Source: BOKV01 sp041397525
Lineage (GTDB): Bacteria > Pseudomonadota > Alphaproteobacteria > Rhizobiales > Rhizobiaceae
DNA: 64,000 bases
Assembly (NCBI GenBank): GCA_041397525.1
Contig: JAWKWL010000007.1
Coordinates: 1 to 64,000 of the forward strand
Reading direction: 5' to 3'
Shown here piece by piece: positions 26,570 to 34,361 of the stretch. Position numbers and translations under genes: made by a program. Each line of letters begins with the position of its first letter. Position 1 is the first letter of the stretch. The notes beneath the pieces are model-generated. The model did no database searches. It was not told where the DNA came from and saw nothing but the letters and a program-made list of their open reading frames with translations.

Positions 26570-27724
26570 TCATGTTGCCCAATGCTGAGCCGGTTGCTGG
26601 TTCAGTTGCCGCGCCATGTACCTGGTGAAATCCCAGATCGTGCCTTCGAAGTCGTCGGGCGCCAGCGGTCCGCCCTGGTAGTGCCTGGTCTTCAATGCCT
26701 GCTGCAATGCCTCCAGCTTTTCCTTGTCTTCCGCGTTGAACGCACGGCACAGCGCAACATAGTCGCGAACCTTCTGGCTTTCAGGCAGGTCTTCCAGACC
26801 GGTCACTCCCCAGCGGATTTTCACGCGATCAGGCCCATCCGGGCGAAGGCACATGAACAAGGTGAAATTGGTCGCCATCCCCACCACCAGATTGGGATAG
26901 ATGCCATACATCGGCGAATTGCGACGCTCATCTTCGGTGAGGTCAGGGTGAAATGGGCCGCGCGGCGGATAGGATGGATCGTAAAAGGCGTGATAGCCGG
27001 TCCAGGCTTCGCCGCTTGCCATCTTCTTGCACAGGCTGGTCGGCGTGATCGGGTGCAAGGTCTCCAGATGCGTGGCGGAAAGGTGGTAGCCTTCCATGAA
27101 ATTTTCAAACAGGCTTTTCCAGTTGCAGTTCCAGCTGTCTTCTTCCATGAAAACCAGGAAACGCGCATCAGGGTGATAATTCCTGATGACGTTTCCAAGC
27201 CCTTCCAGCCGGGGCGCCAGCGGCGTGGCATTGCTGTCCAGATTGACGAAAATCCAGCCATTCCACACTTCGCTCGGAAATTCCGGCAAGCCGCACTTCT
27301 CCTTGCTGAAACCGGTCTGCCCCTTCATCAATGGCGCAGCAACCAGTGCTCCTGTCGTGTCATAGCTCCAGGTGTGATAGCGGCAAATGAATTTGCGGCT
27401 GTTGCCACTTCCTTCCGCAACGCGGTTGCCCCGGTGTCGGCACACATTGGACAGAACCCGCACCACTCCTTGCATGTCACGAGTAACGATAAGCTGCTCA
27501 TCCACCATCTCGGTAGTGAAGAAATCGCCCGGATTCCGGATTTCTCCGACATGCCCGACGCACAGCCACTCACGGCGAAGAACTTGGTCGATTTCCAGTT
27601 CCAGTTGATCCGGCGATGTGTAGAATTCGGCCGGCATTGAATGCGCTGCCTCCGGCGGGAGGGTCAGGGTATGCGCAAGAGCCTCGCGCAATGCTTCGGT
27701 GCCACGGGCTGGTTTGGCGGACAT
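26570..27724 (-). CDS. Rieske non-heme iron oxygenase, alpha subunit (GbcA/Stc2-like)
   Basis: 384 residues from the ATG at 27724, preceded by AAGGAAG. The Rieske [2Fe-2S] ligands are CRHRGNRV (about residue 88) and CRYHTW (about 107), spaced as expected. The catalytic domain has the mononuclear iron histidines in ENFMEGYHLSATHLETLH (about 200-217). This class includes glycine betaine, carnitine and stachydrine demethylating monooxygenases as well as aromatic ring hydroxylases. No reductase or ferredoxin gene is in the neighbourhood, so electrons must come from a partner elsewhere. With a deacetylase, GntR regulator and amino acid transporter nearby, an N-methylated or N-acylated amino acid is a likely substrate class (inference). 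Confidence 0.9.
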   Translation of the reverse strand: MSAKPARGTEALREALAHTLTLPPEAAHSMPAEFYTSPDQLELEIDQVLRREWLCVGHVGEIRNPGDFFTTEMVDEQLIVTRDMQGVVRVLSNVCRHRGNRVAEGSGNSRKFICRYHTWSYDTTGALVAAPLMKGQTGFSKEKCGLPEFPSEVWNGWIFVNLDSNATPLAPRLEGLGNVIRNYHPDARFLVFMEEDSWNCNWKSLFENFMEGYHLSATHLETLHPITPTSLCKKMASGEAWTGYHAFYDPSYPPRGPFHPDLTEDERRNSPMYGIYPNLVVGMATNFTLFMCLRPDGPDRVKIRWGVTGLEDLPESQKVRDYVALCRAFNAEDKEKLEALQQALKTRHYQGGPLAPDDFEGTIWDFTRYMARQLNQQPAQHWAT

Positions 27725-27750
27725 TGCAATCTTCCTTTGCCACACGAAAT

Positions 27751-27764
27751 TCTGTGATCATAGA
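27751..27764. promoter_or_regulatory. Operator-like palindrome 1 (divergent Rieske promoters)
   Basis: TCTGTGATCATAGA, 12 of 14 bases symmetric, 27 bp upstream of the minus-strand Rieske start. It shares the core TCTGTRATCA with a second site about 97 bp away, and both are preceded by AAAT. A GntR (FCD) regulator lies in the adjacent operon. Confidence 0.6.
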
Positions 27765-27847
27765 TATTTCGATTTCCGCAGCCCGTCCAGCGTTTTTGCC
27801 CGAACCTTTGGATTTGACAGGAGCTTGCGTTTGTATACCATTCAAAT

Positions 27848-27861
27848 TCTGTAATCACAGA
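27848..27861. promoter_or_regulatory. Operator-like palindrome 2 (divergent Rieske promoters)
   Basis: TCTGTAATCACAGA, 12 of 14 bases symmetric, 45 bp before the plus-strand Rieske start. The sequence AAATTCTGTRATCAYAGAT is common to both sites, so a single regulator probably serves both divergent promoters. Confidence 0.62.
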
Positions 27862-27905
27862 TTGCTGTATGACAACGCGGCATGCCCGCCAAAGAGAAGT
27901 CTGCC

Positions 27906-28949
27906 ATGTTCCTGAAAAACGCCTGGTATGTTGCTGCCTGGTCTGACGAGATCACCGCTGAATTGCAACAGGTCATTGTGCTGGGCGAAAACATCTGCAT
28001 GTTTCGCAATTCCAACGCCAGGGTCGTCGCACTGGAAGATGCCTGCCCGCATCGCAAACTGCCGCTGAGCAAGGGTCGCCGCAAGGGCGATGATGTAGAA
28101 TGCGGCTATCATGGCCTGACCTTCAATTACACCGGGCAATGCGTGCGCGCACCGGGCAAGGGCGGCATTCCTTCCAATGCGAAAGTTCATGCCTACCCGG
28201 TTGAAGAGCGCTATGGCCTGGTGTGGATATGGATGGGCAATCCGGCACTTGCCGATGCATCGGAAATCTTTGACATCCCGGAATATGACGACCCGAAATG
28301 GGGCAAGAACCGGGGCAAGGCGCTGGAGATCGATTGCAATTATCTTTACGTGACCGACAATCTGCTTGACCCGACCCATGTGGCATGGGTTCACCAAAGC
28401 TCATTCGGGCAGGCAGCAACCCAGGACACACCGCTGCGCATCACCAAGTCAGAGGATGGCATAACCGTCTGGCGGTGGATGCTTGATGTCGAGCCTGCAC
28501 CCTTCTACAAGAAGATCATAGAGTTTGATGGAAATTGCGACCGGCTGCAGCATTACGAGGTGCGCTATCCCTGTCACGCCTTCATTCGCGCCGTTTTCAC
28601 ACCTGCAGGCAAGGGCGGACAACTCGATACGCTGGATGAAAAGACGTTCATCATGAACAGCTATAATTTCATGACCCCCGAAACCGAAAGCCGAACGCGA
28701 TATTACTGGTTCCAGACCCGCAATATCCGCCCCGATGACGCCGAACTTTCGAAGATGATGAGCGAGGATGTGAAACATGCCTTCGAGGAGGACCGCCTGG
28801 TTCTCAATGAGGTGCAAAAGGGCATGACGGGCAAGAAGACCCCGCATATCGACCTGTCCATTGATGGCGGACAGCTCCGTTTTCGCCGACAGCTGGAAAT
28901 CCTGATCGCCCAGGAACAGACTGCCGATGAGGCGCTGGCAAAGGGATAA
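27906..28949 (+). CDS. Rieske oxygenase, VanA-like (aromatic O-demethylase/oxygenase family)
   Basis: 347 residues from the ATG at 27906 (AGAGAAG upstream); this gives the usual MFLKNAWYVAAW start of VanA-type proteins, while an ATG 24 bp upstream lacks a good site. Rieske ligands are CPHRKLPLSKG (about residue 47) and CGYHGLTF (about 67). The catalytic iron motif is DNLLDPTHVAWVHQ (about 155-168). VanA-type oxygenases demethylate methoxy-aromatics or N-methyl compounds and need a separate reductase (VanB), which is absent here. Divergent from the other Rieske gene and upstream of an ABC transporter, so the two oxygenases may act at different steps of one pathway. Confidence 0.9.
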   Translation: MFLKNAWYVAAWSDEITAELQQVIVLGENICMFRNSNARVVALEDACPHRKLPLSKGRRKGDDVECGYHGLTFNYTGQCVRAPGKGGIPSNAKVHAYPVEERYGLVWIWMGNPALADASEIFDIPEYDDPKWGKNRGKALEIDCNYLYVTDNLLDPTHVAWVHQSSFGQAATQDTPLRITKSEDGITVWRWMLDVEPAPFYKKIIEFDGNCDRLQHYEVRYPCHAFIRAVFTPAGKGGQLDTLDEKTFIMNSYNFMTPETESRTRYYWFQTRNIRPDDAELSKMMSEDVKHAFEEDRLVLNEVQKGMTGKKTPHIDLSIDGGQLRFRRQLEILIAQEQTADEALAKG

Positions 28950-29110
28950 AAAAGGGTCAGGGGAGCACTTTTGCTTGAAACCTGTAAAAAACTCGTGACA
29001 CTTGCAACCCTGCCCATGCGCGGCAGGGCGGGGAAGACATTGCCCGCCGCAGAAATCCGTGGCGGGAAAGCTGGTCTGCAATGGATGTAACCGGGACGAG
29101 AACGGCGAGA

Positions 29111-29908
29111 ATGACTGCTGCCAATGGTGCACTCAAGGATACATCCGCAGTCCATGTGGAAAACCTGCACAAGAATTACGGTTCGCTTGAAGTACTCAAG
29201 GGAGTATCGCTTGATGCCCATGACGGCGACGTGATCTCGATCATCGGCGCATCCGGCTCCGGCAAGTCCACATTCCTGCGATGCATCAACCTGTTGGAAC
29301 TGCCGTCTGCCGGGACCATTACGATTGCTGGCGAAAAGGTCAGGTTCGGTCCGCTCAAGCGCAATGAATTGCAGATTGCCGACCACCGGCAGATCGAGCG
29401 GCTTCGCACCAATCTTGGGATGGTGTTCCAGAACTTCGCCCTTTGGCGACACATGACAGTGTTGCAGAACGTGATCGAAGCCCCGGTTCACGTGCTTGGC
29501 CTGAGCAAAGCTGAGGCGATCGAAAAAGGTGAGGCAATGCTGCACCGCGTTGGCCTGTTCGAAAAGCGCGACCAGTATCCCGCATATCTTTCCGGCGGAC
29601 AGCAGCAACGCGCGGCAATTGCACGGGCCCTGGCGATCGAGCCGCAGGCAATGCTTTTTGACGAGCCGACTTCGGCTCTGGACCCGGAACTCGTGGGCGA
29701 AGTGCTCAAGGTCATACGCTCGATTGCCGAAGAGGGTCGCACAATGATCCTTGTCACACACGAAATGGCCTTTGCCCGTGACGTTTCGAGCAAGGTGATG
29801 TTTCTACACCAGGGCATGGTGGAAGAAGAAGGTACGCCGGAAATGGTGTTCAACAATCCGTCGAGCGAACGTTGCAGGGCGTTTGTCGGGTCAATAAACC
29901 AGAACTAA
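29111..29908 (+). CDS. Polar amino acid ABC transporter ATP-binding protein (HisP/GlnQ type)
   Basis: 265 residues from the ATG at 29111 (GGCGAG upstream); an ATG at 29081 is possible but lacks a site. Walker A is GASGSGKST (about residue 43), signature YLSGGQQQRAAIARAL (about 157), Walker B AMLFDEPTSALDPE (about 177), and the switch His in VTHEMAFAR. The insertion around FGPLKRNELQIADHRQIE is typical of HisP-type ATPases. It precedes the binding protein by 17 bp. With the two permeases it forms a complete polar amino acid/opine-type importer. Confidence 0.92.
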   Translation: MTAANGALKDTSAVHVENLHKNYGSLEVLKGVSLDAHDGDVISIIGASGSGKSTFLRCINLLELPSAGTITIAGEKVRFGPLKRNELQIADHRQIERLRTNLGMVFQNFALWRHMTVLQNVIEAPVHVLGLSKAEAIEKGEAMLHRVGLFEKRDQYPAYLSGGQQQRAAIARALAIEPQAMLFDEPTSALDPELVGEVLKVIRSIAEEGRTMILVTHEMAFARDVSSKVMFLHQGMVEEEGTPEMVFNNPSSERCRAFVGSINQN

Positions 29909-29925
29909 CCAGAGGGAGAATTTGA

Positions 29926-30696
29926 ATGAAACTCGTGAAAACAATTGTTGCAGCAGCGCTGCTGGCGGTCGGTGTGACTGCGACCGCATCTGCGGAGATC
30001 AAGCTGGGCCTGGATTCATCCAATTATGAGCCGTTCTATTCACGCGGCGCGGACGGCAAGTGGTCAGGCTGGGAAATCGAGATTGGCGATGCCATCTGCG
30101 CCGCCATGAAGGAAGAGTGCTCGTGGAACGCGATAGCCTGGGACGGCATCATTCCCGCCCTCACCGCCAAGAAGATCGACGTCATCTTCGGCTCGATGTC
30201 AATCACCGATGAACGCATGAAAACGATCAATTTCTCCGACAAATATTACAACACACCAGCCGCACTCATTGCTCCCAAGAACATGGAGATCAAGTCGGCG
30301 GACGATGTGAAGGGCAAGACCATCGGGGTTCAGGTTTCGTCCACCCACGAGAATTATGCGAATGCGAAGTTCAAGGACGGTTCCACCATCAAGATCTACC
30401 AGGATTTCAACGAACACAATTTTGACCTCGTCGCCGGTCGCGTTGACGCTGTCATTGCAGACAGCCTTGCGCTGGAGCCGTTTCTCCAGTCCGCGGATGG
30501 CGCATGCTGCGAGGTGAAACTGATCCTCAATGACGATGCCATTTTCGGCATAGGTGTCGGCGCCGGCGTTCGCAAGGAAGACACGGAGCTGCTCGCGAAA
30601 ATCAACGCAGCGATCAAGCAGATACGCGAAGATGGCACCTATGACGCCATCTCCAAGAAGTACTTCAATTTTGACATTTACGGCGGTTCAAACTGA
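29926..30696 (+). CDS. Polar amino acid/opine ABC transporter substrate-binding protein
   Basis: 256 residues, signal peptide MKLVKTIVAAALLAVGVTAT with cleavage near ASA-EI. The mature protein is a SBP_bac_3 fold: SSNYEPFYSRGADGKWSGWE, AWDGIIPALTAKKIDVIFGS and SMSITDERMKTINFS, the signature of lysine/arginine/ornithine- or opine-binding receptors. The Arg in TDERMK normally binds the ligand carboxylate. A strong hairpin terminator-like element follows, so the receptor is likely made in excess over the permeases. Confidence 0.92.
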   Translation: MKLVKTIVAAALLAVGVTATASAEIKLGLDSSNYEPFYSRGADGKWSGWEIEIGDAICAAMKEECSWNAIAWDGIIPALTAKKIDVIFGSMSITDERMKTINFSDKYYNTPAALIAPKNMEIKSADDVKGKTIGVQVSSTHENYANAKFKDGSTIKIYQDFNEHNFDLVAGRVDAVIADSLALEPFLQSADGACCEVKLILNDDAIFGIGVGAGVRKEDTELLAKINAAIKQIREDGTYDAISKKYFNFDIYGGSN

Positions 30697-30707
30697 CCTG
30701 AAAATGC

Positions 30708-30741
30708 GGCCCGCGCCGACACTGGCGCGGGCCTTTTCCTT
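30708..30741 (+). terminator. Intra-operon terminator/attenuator after the binding-protein gene
   Basis: A perfect 10-bp GC stem (30708-30717 with 30724-30733, 6-nt loop) is followed by TTTTCCTTTTT. It sits between the receptor gene and the two permease genes, so partial read-through would set the receptor to permease ratio. Confidence 0.8.
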
Positions 30742-30762
30742 TTTGCAATTCAGGTAACGCGT

Positions 30763-31473
30763 GTGACGTTCATCTCAAACACGGTCAACCTCCTGATCGA
30801 GTGGGGCCCCAATTTCCTTCGTGGACTGATTGCCACCCTTCAGATTGCCTTTGGGGCATATCTGCTTGGCATTGCCATCGGTATTCTGGGCGCACTCGGC
30901 AAGATATACGGAGGCCGGGTTCTCAAGCTTGTTCTGGACATCTACACCACGCTCATCCGTGCCGTGCCGGAACTGGTCCTGATCCTCTTGCTCTATTATG
31001 CCGGAACAAGCTTGCTGAACCAGACACTGGAGGCAGCAGGTTTCGAACCGGTGGACATTTCCGGAATTGCAGCCGGGATCTTTGTTCTGGGTTTTGTACA
31101 AGGCGCTTACGAGACCGAAGTGTTTCGCGGCGCGTTGCTGGCAATTCCCAAATCCGAGACCGATGCCGGCATCGCCTTCGGCATGTCGCGCTTCAAGGTG
31201 TTTCACCGGATACTCATCCCCGCCATGATCCCCCTGGCACTTCCCGGAATGGCAAATCTGTGGATGATCTGCACCAAGGACACAGCGCTCCTGGCCGTCG
31301 TGGGCTTCGAGGAACTGGCTCTCGTCACCAAGCAGGCCGCGGGCAAGACCCGACTGTTTCTGGAAGCATTTACCGTTGCTGCTTTCCTCTACCTTTGCAT
31401 TACACTCAGCTCCAACCTGCTTTTCAGATGGTTGGAAAAACGCACCACCCGCGGTCACCTCAAACTCGACTGA
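30763..31473 (+). CDS. Polar amino acid ABC transporter permease (HisQ type)
   Basis: 236 residues from a GTG start 66 bp after the receptor stop. Five hydrophobic helices are visible; the EAA loop for ATPase contact is the FRGALLAIPKSETDAGIAFG region (about residues 125-145). N-terminal GLIATLQIAFGAYLLGIAIG fits the HisMQ permease family. It is followed 15 bp later by its partner subunit. Confidence 0.9.
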   Translation: MTFISNTVNLLIEWGPNFLRGLIATLQIAFGAYLLGIAIGILGALGKIYGGRVLKLVLDIYTTLIRAVPELVLILLLYYAGTSLLNQTLEAAGFEPVDISGIAAGIFVLGFVQGAYETEVFRGALLAIPKSETDAGIAFGMSRFKVFHRILIPAMIPLALPGMANLWMICTKDTALLAVVGFEELALVTKQAAGKTRLFLEAFTVAAFLYLCITLSSNLLFRWLEKRTTRGHLKLD

Positions 31474-31488
31474 TCACAGGAACTCATC

Positions 31489-32184
31489 ATGGTTTGGGAC
31501 TGGCTGCCTGAATATCTTCCCAGATTTGCCCATGGTCTATGGATCACGGTGCAACTGACGGTCATGTCGATGTTCTTCGGTTTCCTGATGGCAATTCCGA
31601 TTGGCCTCGTGCAAGTCAGCGGACCCAGATGGCTTGGCTTGCTGGCGCGCGGATATTGCACGCTGTTTCGCGGCACGCCGCTCCTGATCCAGCTTTGGCT
31701 GCTCTATTATGGCCTGGGATCGATATTTCCGCATTTTCCGGCTTTGCGGCAGTCCTTCATCTGGCCGATCCTGATCGCAGCCTTTCCCTATGCAGTGGTG
31801 GCCTTTTCGTTGTCGGTTGCAGCCTATGAAGGCCATGTGATGGCCGGCGCGTTCCGCTCGGTTCCCAGGGCCGAGCTTGAGGCAGGCCGCGCGTTCGGCA
31901 TGAACAGTTTCACCCTGCTGTGGCGGATATGGCTGCCACGCGCGGTCCAGAATGTCTTGCCGACCCTGGCAGGCGAAGCCGTACTGACCCTGAAATCCGT
32001 ACCGTTGGCCTCCACGATCACAGTCTTCGGCGTCTATGGCGTCGGCACGATTGTCCGCCAGGAAACCTACCTCGTCTATGAGCCGCTATTGTTCGTTGCC
32101 TTCATCTATGTCTGCCTGACCGGCTTGCTGGTCGCCCTGTTCGGCTGGCTTGAGCGCCGCGTTCCCTCGGAGAGCATGAAATAG
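31489..32184 (+). CDS. Polar amino acid ABC transporter permease (HisM type)
   Basis: 231 residues with five hydrophobic helices. N-terminal HGLWITVQLTVMSMFFGFLM and the EAA loop GAFRSVPRAELEAGRAFGM (about residues 120-140) identify the HisM-type permease, dimer partner of the preceding gene. ATCACAGGAACTCATC precedes the ATG. This is the last gene of the transporter operon and it converges on the radical SAM operon with a 60-bp gap. Confidence 0.9.
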   Translation: MVWDWLPEYLPRFAHGLWITVQLTVMSMFFGFLMAIPIGLVQVSGPRWLGLLARGYCTLFRGTPLLIQLWLLYYGLGSIFPHFPALRQSFIWPILIAAFPYAVVAFSLSVAAYEGHVMAGAFRSVPRAELEAGRAFGMNSFTLLWRIWLPRAVQNVLPTLAGEAVLTLKSVPLASTITVFGVYGVGTIVRQETYLVYEPLLFVAFIYVCLTGLLVALFGWLERRVPSESMK

Positions 32185-32244
32185 GCAACCCGGACACCTT
32201 TCCGGCTATGATCTCGCCAAATTTGTTCATTGAATGCTGGTGTA

Positions 32245-33312
32245 TCACCCATGATTGCTGGCGTGTTTCAGACGGAACTCCTCGCCTCTTTTCATGCCGG
32301 ACATCGTAGCCGATTCACGGCGTACTGAATGACTGATGCCACACAACTTGTTGCATTGCCGCATCTTGTCGCGGATGTCGCTGGCACCGTTCCAGAACTT
32401 CAACAGGTCTCCCGGTTTCTCGATTTTTTCTCCCCTGAAGGCAGTCGAAAAGCACAACCTCGCCACGCCTTCGAGATCGATCATGATGTTTCGCTCATAG
32501 GTGTTGCAAATGTGATCGATTGTGTGGGTCTCGGTGAGCCAGCCCTTGTCGAGATCGTGGCCCCTTGCCAGTGAACGGAAATACATCCCTGCCTGACGCG
32601 AAAACTCCGGGTTCATGTCAAGTCCGTGTTTTTCACCAGCCTGATTGATGATTTCTTCCAGCGCGTCTGGATCAACCCGGGCCTGCTGTTCAAAAAACGG
32701 GTCCACCTTGCCGGATTGCCGAAACGTGGGCTGCAGCAGGTTCAGCTTCAGCTTGTCCGCTTTCAGGTCGTTCAACACAAAATCATAGAACTGCGGAATC
32801 TCCCGGTAATTCGATGCATATACCAGGCCCATCACGATGATCTTCTTGTTGGCCGCTCCAAGTTCCGCTCGCGCCTCGATCAGCAGGCGGATTGCTCTTG
32901 TTGTTCTCTCAAACGAACCAGCCATGCCGCGTGTACGGTCGTGCTCGGATTCCGTCGGCGAATTCAGTGAAACGGAAATTTCATCCGGGCCTTCTGCGAT
33001 CACGCGGCGCGCCAGTTCAGGGCTGCGTATTCTTGTTCCATTGGTCACAGAGAACATTTGCAGGCCGTTCAGGCGGGACAGGCGGGCCAGTTCAAACCAG
33101 CTTTCAAGGCGCAGCATGGGTTCGCCACCACAAGTGACGATCGTGCCGTGCGGACTGATGGCAGCAAACTCTTCGACCAGCATGGCCAGCCTGGAACTGT
33201 CCGGCAGCGTATGTGGATCATCCTTCAATATCCAGTAATCGCAGTGCCCGCAGCGCAGATTGCAGGCCCGGTTGATTTCCACGAAAAGGAAACGGGGCGG
33301 CAGCACGGTCAT
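32245..33312 (-). CDS. Radical SAM protein with SPASM-like C-terminal cluster domain
   Basis: 355 residues. The [4Fe-4S]/SAM motif is CNLRCGHC (about residues 17-24), followed by TCGGEPMLR (GGE motif, about 60-68) and SVTNGTRI. The C-terminal part has CNTYERNIMIDLEGVARLC (Cys-x12-Gly-x4-Cys, about 280-298) and then CNKLC, the arrangement of SPASM/Twitch auxiliary cluster domains. SPASM proteins modify peptides and proteins or dehydrogenate sugars and alcohols. The start overlaps the stop of the glycosyltransferase-like gene upstream (ATGA), so it is the third gene of a coupled operon with two paralogous glycosyltransferase-like genes. The target is unknown; the candidates in the window are a sugar made or moved by these enzymes, or the divergent Gly-tailed protein. 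Confidence 0.88.
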   Translation of the reverse strand: MTVLPPRFLFVEINRACNLRCGHCDYWILKDDPHTLPDSSRLAMLVEEFAAISPHGTIVTCGGEPMLRLESWFELARLSRLNGLQMFSVTNGTRIRSPELARRVIAEGPDEISVSLNSPTESEHDRTRGMAGSFERTTRAIRLLIEARAELGAANKKIIVMGLVYASNYREIPQFYDFVLNDLKADKLKLNLLQPTFRQSGKVDPFFEQQARVDPDALEEIINQAGEKHGLDMNPEFSRQAGMYFRSLARGHDLDKGWLTETHTIDHICNTYERNIMIDLEGVARLCFSTAFRGEKIEKPGDLLKFWNGASDIRDKMRQCNKLCGISHSVRRESATMSGMKRGEEFRLKHASNHG

Positions 33313-34361
33313 GGCATGGTTTCTCCTGCCAGTTCAGCAGCGCGCTCCGAAAGCGCAGACATCGCCGTGTCAGATTTGTGGAAACGCTTCTTGAACCCCC
33401 TGAACGGTCCGAACCCGTCAATACGGGCTGTGCTGCCAAGATGCTTGTCAATTGCCCTTGCAACAGCCAGCAGGAAATTGTGCCTGTCGAAAGCAATCAA
33501 TCCGGCGATGGCTTGCCGGATCGCGGCCCGGTCAAATTGCATTGAAAGGACTTCCCGGACGGCAGCTGCAACCGCGTCCCTGTCATCATCGACGACTTTC
33601 GTGAATGGAAAAACATAATAGCGATCACGTCCGCCCATGCTTCGCGTGGAAACGACTGGCAGACCGCAAAGCATGTACTCCACGGACGCTTTCATGACGC
33701 CTTCTTCCCTTGAAAGCGCCAGTCCACAACGCGCATAAGCCAGGGTGTCGCTGACATTTTCGGGCGTCATCTGGTCAAACCATTCCACTCCTAGCAATTC
33801 ATTCGCCGAAACCGCATTTGGCAGCATGTTCTTCACACGCAAATATTCAGCTTCCATTCCCTCACCAAACGGTGCTGCGTGAACCAGCAGGAGGCTCGGA
33901 ATGCCCGCAGCCAACTCATGGCGCTTGTACGCCATCAGCCGGGCATTGTAGACGGCATCGAATGTCTGGAAACCATTCAGCTGCGATCCCCCGGGTCGCC
34001 ATATGCGTTCATCAACAAAGATCGAACTGTTGCATACAATGCAATCCACTCCCGCATTCGAGAGTTCGAACTGCTCTCCCTCATCGCTTGCAAACAGAAT
34101 GAAATGATGGCCGGGAAGGCATCTGCAAGCCCGTTCCACAGTATGTGCAAGCGAGGAAGCCGTAATATCGCTGCCAATTCCCCAGGTAGTCGACAGGAAA
34201 TGCAATCCGCTTCGACGATCAAAAATCTCGGGGCTCTCTTTCGCGAATTCCGCCATCCACACCATTCCATTCTCGATGGAACTGACAGTGACCAGCGGAT
34301 CAAGGCTGATCAGTCTGGCATCAAACCAGGCATTGTTCGGGTCAGGCTTTGGCACTTGCAC
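33309..34361 (-). CDS. Glycosyltransferase-like protein, paralogue 1 (GT4-like C-terminal half)
   Basis: 350 residues from a GTG at 34361, which gives a 20-bp overlap with the gene upstream and begins where similarity to paralogue 2 begins; an ATG at 34412 would overlap by 71 bp. The C-terminal half has a GT4-like signature, LALSREEGVMKASVEYMLCG followed by LPVVSTRSMGGRDRYY, containing an E-x7-E pair as used for nucleotide-sugar binding in GT-B enzymes. The first half is not recognisable. It shares IWRPGGSQ, AVYNAR, KRHELAAGIPSLLL and FPFTKVVDD with the next gene, so the two arose by tandem duplication. The sugar donor and acceptor are unknown. Confidence 0.75.
   Translation of the reverse strand: MQVPKPDPNNAWFDARLISLDPLVTVSSIENGMVWMAEFAKESPEIFDRRSGLHFLSTTWGIGSDITASSLAHTVERACRCLPGHHFILFASDEGEQFELSNAGVDCIVCNSSIFVDERIWRPGGSQLNGFQTFDAVYNARLMAYKRHELAAGIPSLLLVHAAPFGEGMEAEYLRVKNMLPNAVSANELLGVEWFDQMTPENVSDTLAYARCGLALSREEGVMKASVEYMLCGLPVVSTRSMGGRDRYYVFPFTKVVDDDRDAVAAAVREVLSMQFDRAAIRQAIAGLIAFDRHNFLLAVARAIDKHLGSTARIDGFGPFRGFKKRFHKSDTAMSALSERAAELAGETMP

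Noticed and set aside
26558..27640. Long plus-strand open frame (360 codons) opposite the Rieske oxygenase gene
   Set aside because: It is the antisense shadow of a gene with complete Rieske and iron-binding motifs; its own translation shows no domain and has no sensible start context.
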